DNA of 64,000 nt from Calamus simplicifolius (taxonomy: Eukaryota; Streptophyta; Magnoliopsida; Arecales; Arecaceae), in NCBI GenBank assembly GCA_900491605.1, contig UESW01001600.1:282672-346671 (forward strand). The letters run 5' to 3'. A program made the position numbers and the translations under genes. Below are positions 12,010 through 24,229 of this stretch, piece by piece. Positions within the stretch are counted from its first letter, which is position 1, and each line of letters begins with the position of its first letter. The notes under the pieces were generated by a model. It saw only the letters and a program-made list of their open reading frames with translations. It searched no databases and was not told the DNA's origin.

Positions 12010-13347
12010 TAGGGGTGTAAAACCAGGCTGTGTTGGCCCATAGGTGGGCCAGCATGGCCTGCAATGAACAATATTGGGCTATGCTAGGCATGGCTCGAAC
12101 TTTTGAGCCATGCTACTAGGCTAGGGGTTCGAGGGTGACGATGGGCCAACATGATACAACACAGCCCATGGGTCGACATGGCCCAATAACAGCTTGGGAG
12201 GGTTTATTTTTAAGTAAAGACCTCTAACAACTATAAACAACTATATTCTAAGGAAATTTGGTTCATTTAATACATAAATTTTTAACTTATAGATTTGAAT
12301 TGGATTTCAAAATATAGTTTCAATAATGAAAATAAATTTTTTAAAATATTTTAAAGATATTTTACCATTATATTGCCTAACTACAATAATGGACCAGAGG
12401 ATTAAATTAAGTGGTTTAGAAATTGTACTTAATTTATATCGTAAAAATATGCAAAGTAGTGTTGAACGAACTTCTTAAAAGAAGAAATTAATAGATTATT
12501 GCATAAAATTTATAGTATATATGAATCATAATTAGGAAGTACAAAACCCACTTTTGGTGGACCATTTCAAAGTAGTAGTAGTGCTAAAGATCTTATATGA
12601 TCATTATTAAGTAAAAGGAAAGAAACATATGGGCGTTCTTCTGATGAGCTTTTTTTTATTTACAAAATGACTTCACTAACTTCCTCAGTTTTGAGGAGTT
12701 AGAGAATTTTGATATTTTAGCCTGATGAAAAACATATGAAAATAATTGTTCTATGCTTCCTACCATGCACAATCTTCTAATACCTTCGATGTAGTATCTG
12801 AGTCTACATTTTTTAAAGGGAACAGGATGCTATAAGATAATAGGAGCCGATTGATGTATGAAGCAGTGGAGATATTCTTGTGTTTGAAAGATTGGCTGGC
12901 TGTTGAAGAAGATTACAAGACCAAAGATAAACACTAAAAGAAGATATCAGTCCTGAAGAATGAAGATTTTTTTGTCCAAATTAGTGGTAATTATCTCTCA
13001 AATAATTATAATTTTCAAGTCTAATTTTGTAATCATGTATAATTTGAGAAATAATCATTTCTCAAATAAAATCTTAATTGATTTTATTTCATTATTTATA
13101 ATTTTATATGCATTATAATTAATCAATAATTCACTTATTTTTTGAGTCAAATTTACTTCTTTTTTCAATTAAATGATCGATTATTATTATTTTTAAAAAA
13201 TTGGTCAGAAAATTGGAAAAAAGGGTCAGTCCTTCGTCATACGGGCCTGAGGCCTAGATTCTGTGGGCTATGCTAGCACACTTGCTTAATCGCTGACCAA
13301 GCAGGCCATGGGCAGTGCTGACCCAGCATGCCCGTTTTACACCACTA
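12010..13347 (+). mobile_element. Deleted hAT-family transposon
   Basis: The left end begins TAGGGGTGTAAAACC, and the right end read in reverse begins TAGTGGTGTAAAACG. These are imperfect terminal inverted repeats of hAT type. The flanks carry an imperfect 8-bp duplication, CTTGGGGG (12002-12009) and CTGTGGGG (13348-13355), as expected for hAT. Both subterminal regions are rich in GGCCC/GGGCC blocks. At 1,338 bp the element is far shorter than an autonomous hAT and keeps only the transposase C terminus. It is a decayed deletion derivative that could move only with help from elsewhere. Confidence 0.8.
12560..12937 (+). pseudogene. hAT transposase remnant, C-terminal dimerisation region
   Basis: Conceptual translation with frameshifts gives FDILA-WKTYENN, then a block with STFFKGNRML, then NRSRLMYEAVEIF and CLKDWLAVEE before a stop at 12935-12937. 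This order (FDxLxWW, SESTFS-like, RxxLxxxxVExLxCxxDWL) is that of the hAT C-terminal dimerisation domain. The catalytic core is absent, and in-frame stops (for example after NRML) and shifts make it non-functional. It lies inside the hAT terminal repeats, which independently supports the assignment. Confidence 0.8.
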
Positions 13348-13355
13348 CTGTGGGG

Positions 13356-16300
13356 GTGGTAAGAGAGAGAGTGGGAGATTCTGGGGCCCAATCACTGCTC
13401 CACTGAGAACTCTCCTGCCCATCCTGCAGGGGTTGGGGGGCCCAATCACTGCTGGTCTATGAACTATCCAGCCCTTCCTGCTGGATTAACCTAAACAGGC
13501 CTTTAATAAGAGATAAAGAGTAGGGAAACAGGATTTGCTTCTGGTTGTGTGAGCATGTCATGTTTGTTCATTACATGTTACTTGGACTCCGCTGAGGAAA
13601 CAAACATGTCTTCTACATGGAACTATATGTTGTCTTTGGAGTCATGCTTTTCATGTGTCACTTCAAACTTTTTTGGACCTAGATATGGACCCAATATGCT
13701 TGATAAAGGAGTGGTGGCCAACGAAGATAAGCTCTGCATGATGTCTGAGCACTTTCTTCAGCTTTTCAGGTTCAAATAGTATTAGTGTAATAATTGTGTT
13801 CATTATGCATAAATGTGAATTTCTTCCTTTTTTTTATATTGCCCATCTACTTTCTTGTAAAGTTAGAGGCTCTTCCTCCCTTTTTGGGTGCAAGGGCCAC
13901 AATGTATAGCACATTCATAATTTTATGCTTGCAAATGAAAATGATAAAGGCATTGGTGTTCAACAAGATCATTTCCAGTTATTAATATATTTCTTAATTA
14001 GACTTCTTTGTATGCTATTTAGAGACAATTATCCCTTCCTTACCTGTCAGTTTTCATGTTTAAGAACTTACCTGTATAATTTAAATGTATATGAAAATAA
14101 TAGCATGATGGGATTCTCCTTTATCAGCATATGTTATCTTCATCAAAAGTTGTATGCTCATATTTTTTGTGAAACCAATATCTTCAGCAATCTTACACCT
14201 TGAGAGAAGTGGATGATGCAGTATGTTCAACCTTAATAAAAACTTAGGTTGTGAAGTTGCTTTCCTCTGGATGCAAGGAATTCCATAACTTTTGGACTTG
14301 TTAGTGTACAGACATATATGCCTCCATCTCAGGATTGCTGGAAACCTTCAAACTTGCCTAATAGCCGTCGGCAACATCTTTAAACTTCAACATCTGCTTA
14401 ACTTTTTAAGGCAAAGTTTCCGATGATACATTGCTTGGTCAATTCCTTGGTGCAGTTGATGGGGTTCATTAAAAAGAGATTTAGCTTGATTGAGAACTAG
14501 ATTTAGAATTCATGCTGCTTCTTTTGAAAATGCAATTTGTCAGACAAAATGAGATTGCCTTAACAATTCTATCTTCAATTTTGCACCGAATATAATCATG
14601 GTGAGGAAATAGGTTCAATTCAATTAATATTTTCATTGTAATTACATAATTTCGCAATGTAATTTCGCTAATTAAAAGGGGCTTCCTATTGATGTCATAA
14701 TTTGCTTTCACGAAACATACTTTGTGGTACATGCCAACTTGTTCAGCAGCAGCTTCCCTTTTCCCATGCACTATTACTTTCAAGATATGCGCTACCCAGA
14801 TTCATAACGATGATTGTATGTTTAAAGGTGGGATCATGATCAACATGGTTGTTGGAGGTGTAGTGGTGGCCCTGAAAGGACTTGAGGAGAACAGTGGTCT
14901 TGTCATTACAGAGATGCCCATAAATGAGAGTTTAACATTATATTTGGCTGTTGATTATCTATGGAGTTGACTGACAGCAGTTAATGATGCAGACCCCTGA
15001 AATCTTGTGAAGATATTATTGTCCTTGGCATCTAAGGATCCATTGGTAGAATTTACTAGAACTGGAGACCTGTTGGCTGCAGCATGGAAGGCCCCACAGG
15101 TTCAAACATATTCAGAAAATGATAGTTTGAATCGTTACGGATGGTATTGTTGTTAACACTCTTGAGAAGATGTTCTCCAATGTGAATTACAATACATACT
15201 TATGTCTAATGGACAAAATAAAAGCGGTTCCTCCTAGATACCCTGCTAATAATTTTGTTTACTCAAATGATTTTTAATAATGATTTAAGAGTGATTGGAT
15301 AATTTTTCACCTGAATTATCATTTATTTTTCAAGAATGATGATAGTGTTCTCTTTATGTCAGTCCTAATTTAGATTATGCTTCCTAGTGGCAAAAATATT
15401 GATATTCTTGACAATCTGTTGTCAGAAGACAGTGTTTGCTGAATTTTAGGTTTTTAAAAGGCATATACTTGCCCATATTCTTGCTTCTTTTTCTGTTGCT
15501 TTACCCAAATTTCCTGTGAAATCTATGCGTGTCTGGAGAATCAAGGCATAATTTAGTAGGTCCGATTGTATTAAAATGTTTCCTGCTTCTCTTTGAGGCA
15601 CAGATGGACTCTTAGCTTGTATCACTAATCATTTCTTTCTGCTTGAGAATTGCTTCATATCCTACAAAACAGTAGAGGCCCAGAGAGGTTCACTGCATTT
15701 TGAAAATGCCAATGTCAGGATTAGCTGGAAAGTGATTGAATGTGCCCTGTGGTGAATGTTTTTCCATTAAAACATGGGTCCCCTACTTGAATGGCAGCTT
15801 CCTCAGCACCATTTGCAATCCTGGGACCATACTGTTTTTGAAGGCCTTCAGGAGGTTCCACAAAGGTAAATTCATGCAGAATTGTTGCTTGTGGTCTTGC
15901 CTCTGATGAGACATCTCTTCTTGATTGGATGATATACAGGAAGGTTGGGAGTTTGTCGCTCCATGCAATCATTGTGGTGTTCTTCAATTATCTATTGACT
16001 AGTTGGCTTGTAATTCTAAGTAAGCGGTGAGATCTTCTTAAATGCTCTTCAGTTTTTCATGAAGAATTTTTGCTGAGTGAGTTTTTCTGTTGCGATTTAA
16101 ACGCCAACGATAGTGGATAAGCTGTGATGGATTCAAGACCCTGGAGGAACAATGATGGTAGAATCTGTCTGTATTGCAAGTAGACAAGGAAATGATTCGA
16201 ATTTGAATATGGAACAGGCAATGATGAGTGGAATCTGTAAAGCAATATGGAAGGTCAACACGTGGCTGATATATGCGAGGAACCTAGGTACCAAATTATA

Positions 16301-16861
16301 TGATGTTCATGATGATATCTTCAATATTTGGAGGATGTTGTGATTCACCCTCCTTAATTTGAGTTGCATTTGCATCGCCCAACACGTAAATCATGTTGTT
16401 TTCTTCTTAAACTCTCGTCACTGTTGTTGTCGTTTTTATTGCTGTAACCGCTGTACGTGGATCACAACATATAACACGTAAATTATATGGTGGGATCCTA
16501 CGAGACTTGGTGTGGCCCTGGCCTTGGCGTGATTGATAAATGGTACGCGGATGGCGCTATAGAAGATCGCATTTGAACCTTGGGGGTGGGGGAATTTACC
16601 AATGAGCTAGCTATCCATTCAACCCTTGGAAAAGTCCCTCCCTCTTGCGCCACCCACCCTTTCTAATCAACGTGGCATATACTTTGATGGAACGGCATGT
16701 AGCTCCCTCCACATGCTATGACGACCATACTCAAAAAACGACAAACATGATGAAGCCCCAGCCTAATCCTCTCTCGCTCCATCCGAAGCTATGGACAGGC
16801 ATTAATTCACTCCTCGTTAACATATCCTAGTAAGAGAAAAAACTTTATTAATATTTCATGT
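13356..16861. other. Stretch without an identifiable gene
   Basis: Near 13375-13470 a GGGGCCCAATCACTGCT block occurs twice. Unidentified open frames lie at 13549-13779 and 14722-14970 on the plus strand and 15721-15987 on the minus strand. None matches a family I recognise. They may be exons of a decayed or unknown gene. Confidence 0.35.
14998..15157 (+). pseudogene. Unidentified coding-like fragment
   Basis: One frame reads LVKILLSLASKDPLVEFTRT followed by GDLLAAAWKAPQVQTYSEN, ending in a stop near 15154. The composition looks like real protein and not random AT-rich translation, and there is no start codon in frame close by. I cannot name the family. It could be an exon of an unannotated gene or a pseudogene scrap. 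Confidence 0.25.
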
Positions 16862-17206
16862 ATGGTGGACGCCGTGGAAAGTATAAAGCTCATATGCGAA
16901 GTAGTAAAAGTAGGAGTCACAGGTACTATTTATGATGTCTCTAACATTGTTGCCAGGGATCGTCAACAAACCTTAGCTATTCTTGGATTCTTATACATAG
17001 CAGCTTTCAAACGATGTATAAGCTACAAGATAAGCTTAGAAAAATGTTTGTTTGCTGAGATACTGCATGTTTATCGAAAGAGGGGAATTGCATTCAAGAG
17101 AAGGAAGAATCTTGACGGACTGGCTTCCACCAATCGAAGTTTCACGCATTTCAGATGGAGTAAATTGATACCACAAAAGGAGCTCTTCCAGCTCATTCAG
17201 TCATAG
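16862..17206 (+). CDS. Unidentified 114-codon open frame
   Basis: It starts MVDAVESIKLICEVVKVGVT and stops at 17204-17206. I recognise no domain, signal peptide or membrane segment. Base composition is close to that of the neighbours. It may be a short gene, a single exon or chance. The AT-rich sequence downstream to the end of the MATE gene (17207-18127) holds no gene that I can see and would include the MATE 3' untranslated region. Confidence 0.2.
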   Translation: MVDAVESIKLICEVVKVGVTGTIYDVSNIVARDRQQTLAILGFLYIAAFKRCISYKISLEKCLFAEILHVYRKRGIAFKRRKNLDGLASTNRSFTHFRWSKLIPQKELFQLIQS

Positions 17207-18127
17207 TCTTTAAGTAAGAAATATTTGACCCATTTCTTTTCTTGATCATCTTCCCATAGAGAGAAAGTTGGCCTCCCTCATACTTCCCCCATCATTCATT
17301 GAGATGGAGGAATCCACATTAGGCCGGCCCCGCCCGTTATGCATTTATAAAATCTTACATTAGTGAAAAAAAAAACTTGCTGATACTACTCCATGTAAAG
17401 CATGAAATTTTGCAGGCATCATTCTCTCAAAATGAAGGGAAAAATAACAGCAACAATTGAAGAAGATCTCTAGTGGCTGCGGCAGCACTAATCTAATCAC
17501 AATCATTATCATACTAGTCTTTTCCTTAATTATTTCAAGTTGACTATTTTCATTTATTAAGTATTTTTATCTGAGATTACTTTTGATGCTATTCCAAGTT
17601 TCTTCATCATTTTCATTTTTAATTTACAACCTTACACACACATATAAAATTAATCTATAAAGAATTAAGTTAAAATAGATCAATGTGATAATAATCAACT
17701 GAATTAAACAAACAATTGATTTGGAAGGAATTTAAATTCATGAATTTTGATAATCTGAACTTTGATCGATATTAAGGTCTCATTTCTTATTATTAGTTTA
17801 AGTTTTTGAAGTTAGCTGTTAAATTAAAGTTATATATAATAACTATGGTGAACTCCATCAACTTCGGTTTATCCTTTTTCTCTGTTGCCTTTGCGCAGCT
17901 GTAGATTTATCCAAATGGCTAAGCATCAAACCCAAATCCAAATATCATAATAAAGTTGATTCACGTACAATAAGCCAGTTGTTATAGTGCTATTGTGTCG
18001 TTATCATGAAGCCGGAGTCGGCCCTTCACTCCAACAAACAATAGACACACAGAGGTCATATCCTTGGTAAGTAACATCAAACTGTGAATAAAAATAAAAG
18101 TACCATCTTACCAACCTGACACCGCCT

Positions 18128-19888
18128 TCAGAAGCATGCATGAAACAAGGGCCTCAGTCCACTCCGCCACCCTTCTTCGGAGAACAAGCAGCAGAAGAAG
18201 AACGCGCGAACCCCTTCCTCTTCGTCCCCGTTCATTTCCATCCCCACCTCATTCTCACTACCACCACCACAGTTCCTCTCCCTGGCCCTCCTTGCCTCAG
18301 CCCCCCAGTCCATCCTCGCCACCACCCACACCACCGCCGCCGCGCACGTCACCTGCGCCGCCATCATCCCCATCCACAGCCCCACCAGCCCCATCCCCAT
18401 CCTCAGCCCGATCGCCACCGCCACCGGCATCCCCACCCCGTAGAACGCCCCCATGTTGATCCCCGCCCCGAGCCCCGGCCTCGCGCTCCCCGCAGCGCCC
18501 CGCACCCCGCCGTCTGCGGGCAGTTCCCCAGCTCGCAAAGCCCCACCACTGGCATCGCCGCCGCCGCAAGCCTTGCCACCGCCACGTCCCCAGTAAACGC
18601 CCACGCCCACTTTCCCCTCCCCGCCGCTGCAGCCCCCGCCGCTGCTGCCCCGGCCGCTGCTGCGCACCCCAACGCCACCTTCGCAGCCTGCTGCGCCCGC
18701 TGCGGCCGCCCTGCCCCTAACTCGTGGCCTACCCTCGTCGATACCGCAAGCCCCAGCGACGACGGGACTACGTACACAAGTGAAGTCAACTGCATGAGGA
18801 TCCCCATCGCTGCGATGGCATCGGCTGCATTGTCTAACAGCCCAGAGATGATGATCATGAGCTCGTACCACCACCACTCGAGGCACACCGTGACGCAGCT
18901 CGGCACAGCGAGGCTGAGGAGCGGCTGCCACTGCGTGAAGCACTCGTATAAAGACCATCCCGGCCACGACATGCAGTGCGAGCTGGTGATGTGAAGGTAG
19001 GCTACCATGGTGCCCAGGAAGCTGAGGTCCGACATGAAGGCCGCCATTGCGATCCCTCGTGTGCCGAGGCCGAGCCTGTACACAAACAAGTAGTTGATCG
19101 GTGCATGGAGCACTAATGCTAGACATGCGGCGGAGGTGAGTGGCAGCGTGTGGTTCCGCGACCGGAGGTAGATCTTGAGAGGGTGGATGAAGGACTGGAG
19201 GAAGAGGGTAGGCGTGGAGGTGATGAGGTAAGTGGAGGCAATGGCGGTGATGGAAGGGTCCTGGCCGCAGAGGAGGAGGATGGGCTCGGAGTGGAGCCAA
19301 AGGAAAGAGATGATGATGGAAGTGGCGAGGAGGATGGTGGTGGTGCGCTGGAGGGCGTGGCCCATGAGGTGGAAGCGCTTGGCTCCGAAGGCTTGCGAGG
19401 CGATGGGCTCCATGCCGGAGGCAAGGCCCGAGAGGATGGAGTAGCCAGTGATGTTGGCAAAGCCGATGGCCAGGGAGCCACCTGCGAGAGTTGCCGTCCC
19501 TAGCCGGCCCATGAAGAGAGTGGAGATGGCGGACTTGCCATAGAGGAGGAGGCCGGTGAGGATCATGGGGAAAGCTATGCTCAAGAGTTGCTTCATCTCC
19601 TCCCATACCTACACCATTAATTACCATCATTAAGTTAATTTGTCATCTAGCGAAAGTTTCGCACGTCAAGAAATTAAAACGCGTCATGTACTGGTTAAAC
19701 TAGAAATGCTGCACAGAGAAAGATCGAGCGAGAAGGCTGACCTTTAAGGGCATGAGATGGTGATCATGGGAAGAAGGTTGGTGGTTTTGGTCGTCTGAGC
19801 CAGCTGAGGCTTGTGGTTTGATGCTGTCGATGGATATGGTCATCATCATCAGCGGAGATGAAGTTGACGGGGAGCCTGCTACCTCCAT
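18128..19888 (-). CDS. MATE (multidrug and toxic compound extrusion) transporter, two exons, one frameshift
   Basis: Secondary transporter of the MATE family (plant DETOXIFICATION type), which moves organic compounds out of the cytosol in exchange for H+ or Na+ across the plasma, vacuolar or Golgi/endosomal membrane. Exon 1 is 19888-19742 (49 codons, Met/Ser/His-rich, presumably cytosolic). Exon 2 is 19608-18128. The intron (19741-19609) has GT and AG ends in phase 0, giving MPLK-VWEEMKQ. Family blocks seen are FPMILTGLLLYGKS, FMGRLG, LAGGSLAIGFANITGYS, GMEPIASQAFGAKR, VGHELGAGRP and MPVVGLCELGNCPQT. Just after CGALRG the frame is lost in a run of four Gs (plus-strand C run 18488-18491). The other frame continues as SARPGLGAGINMGAFYGVG to a stop at 18128. 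With one base restored the length would be about 542 residues, normal for the family. This is either a recent loss or a sequence error. An alanine-rich segment and very high GC mark the 3' half of the gene. The subfamily resembles DTX48-56 by general look only. Confidence 0.9.
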
Positions 19889-19994
19889 AACTACTAGATA
19901 TCTCGATCTCTTTTTCTCCTGAATTTTTTTTTTAAAATGTTAGTTTACCAGCTGCAGCTTGGGATGTGCGACAGGCTCCAGGCTTGGGGTAGGC

Positions 19995-20003
19995 CTTAAT
20001 ATA
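19995..20003 (-). promoter_or_regulatory. Candidate TATA box of the MATE gene
   Basis: On the minus strand the sequence reads CAGTATATTAAGG about 110 bp upstream of the exon 1 ATG at 19888. That is a plausible distance for a TATA element plus a short leader. Confidence 0.45.
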
Positions 20004-20344
20004 CTGTCCATGGGCTTTGGACCGATCTTATTATTTTAAAGATCTCTGTTATATATTAACATGGTTTTCAGGGAGTTTCTGAAGGACGCCAGATTGCTGC
20101 AGACTGGAGCCCTCAACTCTTACCGCTAGGCTCGTGGGAAAAGTACCGGACTCGTGGGAGAAGAACAGTACTCTACCCCAGGGTGCACTTCTCCTGGTCA
20201 TGTATCTCCTCTTGGTTAGGCGCAAGTCTCTCCTTGGTACGTTTATTTTAATTTATTTTCCCTAAACGGAGGCATTCTCCCAGTGGGGGACATTTTAACT
20301 TGTCCTCCTTACCCCGTTGACTCTTCATTCCCGACAACACAAAC

Positions 20345-20348
<4 letters not shown>

Positions 20349-20377
<29 letters not shown>
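20349..20377. repeat. (CT)n microsatellite
   Basis: About 29 bases of alternating C and T, upstream of the MATE gene. Pyrimidine tracts are common in plant promoters and leaders, but no function can be assigned. Confidence 0.95.
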
Positions 20378-20379
<2 letters not shown>

Positions 20380-20808
20380 CACTCCATGTGGCCAAGTGAC
20401 CGCTGGACTGCTGGAGGCACGCGCGAGAGAGAAGGCGGGAAAGATCCAAAAGATGAAAGCTGTCACTAGAGTTACACGTGGCCCCCATGGGAGGGGAAGA
20501 GTCCAGGCTCTCGACGTCTCCAGGCGGAACCGAAGCAAAGCCTTGCAAGATTTTGGGACCTTGCCGTCCAGTCTTGCTCGTGGTCGTGAGCAAAAAAGGC
20601 CATGCCTTATAAAAGCGGTACCAGTGCAGCTATATTATTATTATTACCGGATCGTTGCTCTGTTTATGTTCTCGATCTCCCGGAGTAAACACGTACTCAA
20701 GCGTATTTTCTCCGATCTTAGAACTGCACATTAATTTGTAATCTATTTCCGGCGGTGGATTGACTGCGTGCCACTTTACAAGGACAACTCCTGGACCGGG
20801 AAAAAGAA

Positions 20809-21313
20809 ATGTCCACTCCCATTCCATTGTTTTAATGGCATTTGTCCAGATCATACAAACAATAATGTAGTTCAGTTAAATTTTCGATAAAAATATCCAT
20901 TCCATTGTTTTGATGGCATTTGTCCAGATCATACAAATAATAATGTACGTAGTTCAGTTAAATTTTGGATAAAAATATATAATTTGTCCAGATCATATAA
21001 ATAATAATATAGTTCAGTTAAATTTTCGATAAAAATATCCATTCCATTGTTTTGATGGCATTTGTCCAGATCATACAAATAATAATGTAGTTCAGTTAAA
21101 TTTTGGATAAAAATATATCATTTGTCCAGATCATACAAATAATAATATAGTTCAGTTAAATTTTGGATAAAAATATCCATTCCATTGTTTTGATGGCATT
21201 TGTCCTGATCATACGAATAATAATGTAGTTCAGTTAAATTTTGGATAAAAATATATCATTTGTCCAGATCATACAAATAATAATGTAGCTTAGTTAAATT
21301 TTGGATAAAAATT
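20809..21313. repeat. Tandem array, about seven units
   Basis: The core TTTGTCCAGATCATACAAAT followed by AATAATGTAGTTCAGTTAAA and TTGGATAAAAATAT recurs about seven times. Some units also carry a CCATTCCATTGTTTTGATGG block, so spacing alternates between short (about 60 bp) and longer (about 80-90 bp) units. It is a higher-order tandem repeat in AT-rich DNA next to the retrotransposon. No coding potential. Confidence 0.9.
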
Positions 21314-21626
21314 TATATTTTTATCCAAAAGCTCACTCAAAATTTATTTCGAATATGAGACTTCCAATTGACCTTAAATCTTTTATATTTTAAAAATATT
21401 ACATTTCTTATGTTTCATGATCTGTTAACATTGTTGGTATAAACAGAAATTAGTTGGTAGGATGTCAAGAATGTAATATTCTTAAAATATGAAGGATTAA
21501 ATTATAATAATAGAAAGTTTAAGAGTTAAAATAAATTTTAAGTAAAAGTTTGATAATCAAAAATATATTTTATCCATGACGTATCAAGATATATGCAAAA
21601 AATTCAAGATAATCTTTTATAGATAG

Positions 21627-22613
21627 TGATGAGGGGTAAAATTGTCATCGCACCAACACTTGTGCATATGACAAAAGGTCGAGACCACTTTTGTTTTTTG
21701 GTCAGCCAGCTATCACATCTAGAAAATAATAGAACTGATACACCTCAACAAGACCGAACCATTCTTGGACCAAGCTATCCTCAGACTGAATCATTCCGAA
21801 CCATTTTTCTATCTCGATGGGCCTGAGCTATCTTCTTACCTCGGCTGGATCAAGGTATTCATATACCTCGACAGAGCTGAGGCATCCTCATATTCCCGTC
21901 GGGCCAAGGTATTCATATGCTTCGGCAGAGCCGAGTTATCCTTTTATTTCTCGGTAGAACCGAAGTATTTTCGAACCTCTGTGGAGCCAGGCGCGAAAGA
22001 ATTTAAATTCATTATAGTTTAATAAGATTCCAGCCACGTAGGCCCCCAATGATCTTGAGCAAAAAATTATGCCAATAATATCAGAAGTGGCCTAGAGCCT
22101 ATAAAATCATCGAATCTCAAAGCATCAACTAGCTTCGCTACCCGTCGATTCTCTAACTAACTAGATACTGATACTACCGGCCTCATAACAAACTTGATTC
22201 GAATCTGATTCAAATCTTAACGATTTTGGACCCCCTATGATACGTCCAAGGAATCAGATAACCGCATGTCATCACATTTACAACATATAAATACTCCTAT
22301 CCTAAAGCTTTTCAGGTACGTTGATGTTTACTCTTATACTCATTCTCTTATTGAAAAACTCCATTGAAGCTCAAGCAGAGCTCGGAGCTCCTAAGAGGCC
22401 ATTTCTTGAGAGACTCTTCTGTGAGAGCCTTCTTCTCACATCTGCTTGTTGTGAATTTTCACTGACTTGAGCATCGGAGGGTCTTCCATAGAGGGCCTCC
22501 CTTGATACTCTTTGCGTGAGGACTGTCTTGCAGGTTCCATCTGGACAAGAGATCGGCATCTAGATTCAAAGTCGGACCGCACCCGAATTGGAGAGCGAAT
22601 TTTTACAGCAATA
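21627..22613 (+). repeat. 5' LTR of the Tat-type element
   Basis: Begins TGATGAGGGG and ends near CAATA, 987 bp. A TATA box (TATAAATA, 22286-22293) lies in the second half, followed by the ACTGACTTGAGCATCGGAGG block characteristic of these LTRs. The end was placed by comparing both LTRs and the flanking GATAG repeats. The expected terminal CA appears as TA in both copies. Confidence 0.85.
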
Positions 22614-22616
22614 GAT

Positions 22617-22636
22617 TGGCACTAGAGAAAGGGCAT
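22617..22636 (+). promoter_or_regulatory. Candidate primer-binding site
   Basis: TGGCACTAGAGAAAGG starts three bases after the LTR. A TGG start is expected because tRNAs end in CCA. The matching tRNA was not identified. Confidence 0.5.
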
Positions 22637-22696
22637 CAAGTCTCATAAACTTATAATCCAGGAGACAAGGTTTGAGAACAGGAGAAGAACCCCTCA

Positions 22697-24170
22697 ATGG
22701 TCAATCGCAAGAGAGCCAATTCTGATGCTCAGGATCAGACCACCTCTCAGAGGCCTGATTCGATAAACAATATAGCACCTCCACTACCACCACCGTCCGA
22801 GACTCCTTTGCCACTGGCGACTGCAGTGTTCCAGGACCAGTTTGCTACGCTAGTTCAGTAGGTCCAAGCTCTGACCCAGCTGATCTAGGGGCTCTATGGA
22901 GCTCCCCACCTAGCTGCCCTTGCTCCGCAACTCCCTGAGGGGGTCGCCGCCCCTGCTTCACTGATGATCTCTTCTTCCATCCTGTCTGAGGCCGCGGGTC
23001 ATCCTCATTGGCCCACAGAAGATAAATTGGCACCACAATGGGTTGGGGAGAAGAGCCCGCTTAGATCTCGGCGAACTCGTTCTTTCTCTCCGGTGTCTTT
23101 CCAAGATTCGACGCCAATGTCGTCCTTCCCTCGATCGGTTCCTCCTGCCACTATGGACAAATGGATCAGGCGACAAATGTAGGAGATGCGTCAAGAATGG
23201 TGTCAAGAGCTGGACGCCGCTAGGAAGCCCCTCCGTCCCAACTGAAGGAAGAATAGGATATCCCTTTCTCCGAGAAGATTATGCGGAAAGTGATCCCTCC
23301 TCATGTCAAGCTCCCTACCATTGAGCTGTATCACATATCTACTGATCCCGATGACTATCTGAGCAGCTTCATATCCATCATGATGTTTCACGGAGCATCA
23401 GATGTGATCCTGTGCCGAGCTTCCCCTCTACTCTTAAAGGGTCCACCAGGACCTAGTTCAATAGCCTGAAGCCAGGCTCCATTGATTCTTTCGATGAGCT
23501 AAGCTGCCTATTCATCAGTCAGTTCGTCAGTAGTCATCGCCATCGACGGAGATCTGATTCCCTCTTTGAGGTCAAGCAACGGGAGAGAGAATCCCTGAAG
23601 AATTATCTCGGTCACTTCAACATGGCCATATTGGAGGTTGACCACCTCAACCACGAGGTGGTCATGTCCGCTTTGGTGGGGGAAGTATCGAAGGAAGGCG
23701 ACTTCTACTTAGCCTTAGAAGTTAATTATCCAAAAAGCCTCTCCGATATGATGGTCTTAGCGGATAAGTACACTAGGGTTGAGGAGTCATGGAGATCAGC
23801 CCAAGCCGAGCAATCAAAGAAGAGGGAGGCAAAAGGCTAAAAAAAGCATCGATCCTTTCGCCATGCAAGCCCACCTCATCGCCAAAGGGCTTCTCCATCA
23901 CTACCTCGGAATCTAACCCAGAGTCCGGCTTGGAGGTTCGATCAATACACCCCGCTCACTGTGCTGAGGGCACAAATCTTGATGGAGATTGAGTGCTAGA
24001 TTTCTCGGCCGCCTCCTCTCTGGGGAATGGGGCTCGAAGGATGTGACCAAATATTATCGATTCCATCAAAACTACGGGCATGACATCGAGGAATGTTGAC
24101 AGCTTCGGAATGAGATTGAATAGCTCATCCGATGGGACAGACTAGACCGATTCAGAAGGGCACCTGAGCC
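22697..24170 (+). pseudogene. gag remnant
   Basis: The ATG at 22697 opens MVNRKRANSDAQDQ, soon broken by in-frame stops. Past further breaks, a retrotransposon gag core reads LPTIELYHISTDPDDYLSSF (from about 23309) and continues through KNYLGHFNMAILEVDHLN. A later block with NYGHDIEEC and LRNEIE resembles the C-terminal part of Tat gag. The product would form the virus-like particle. At least three frame changes and several stops make it non-functional. Confidence 0.85.
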
Positions 24171-24229
24171 GAACAATGGAGGAGATCACCAGCCTGAACC
24201 TCGCCAACTCCCTCCATCGAATCCTTCGG

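Noticed and set aside
18136..18994. Long plus-strand frames (up to 284 codons) across the MATE gene
   Set aside because: They are GC-driven shadows, Pro/His-rich with no domain, while the minus strand encodes a clear MATE protein.
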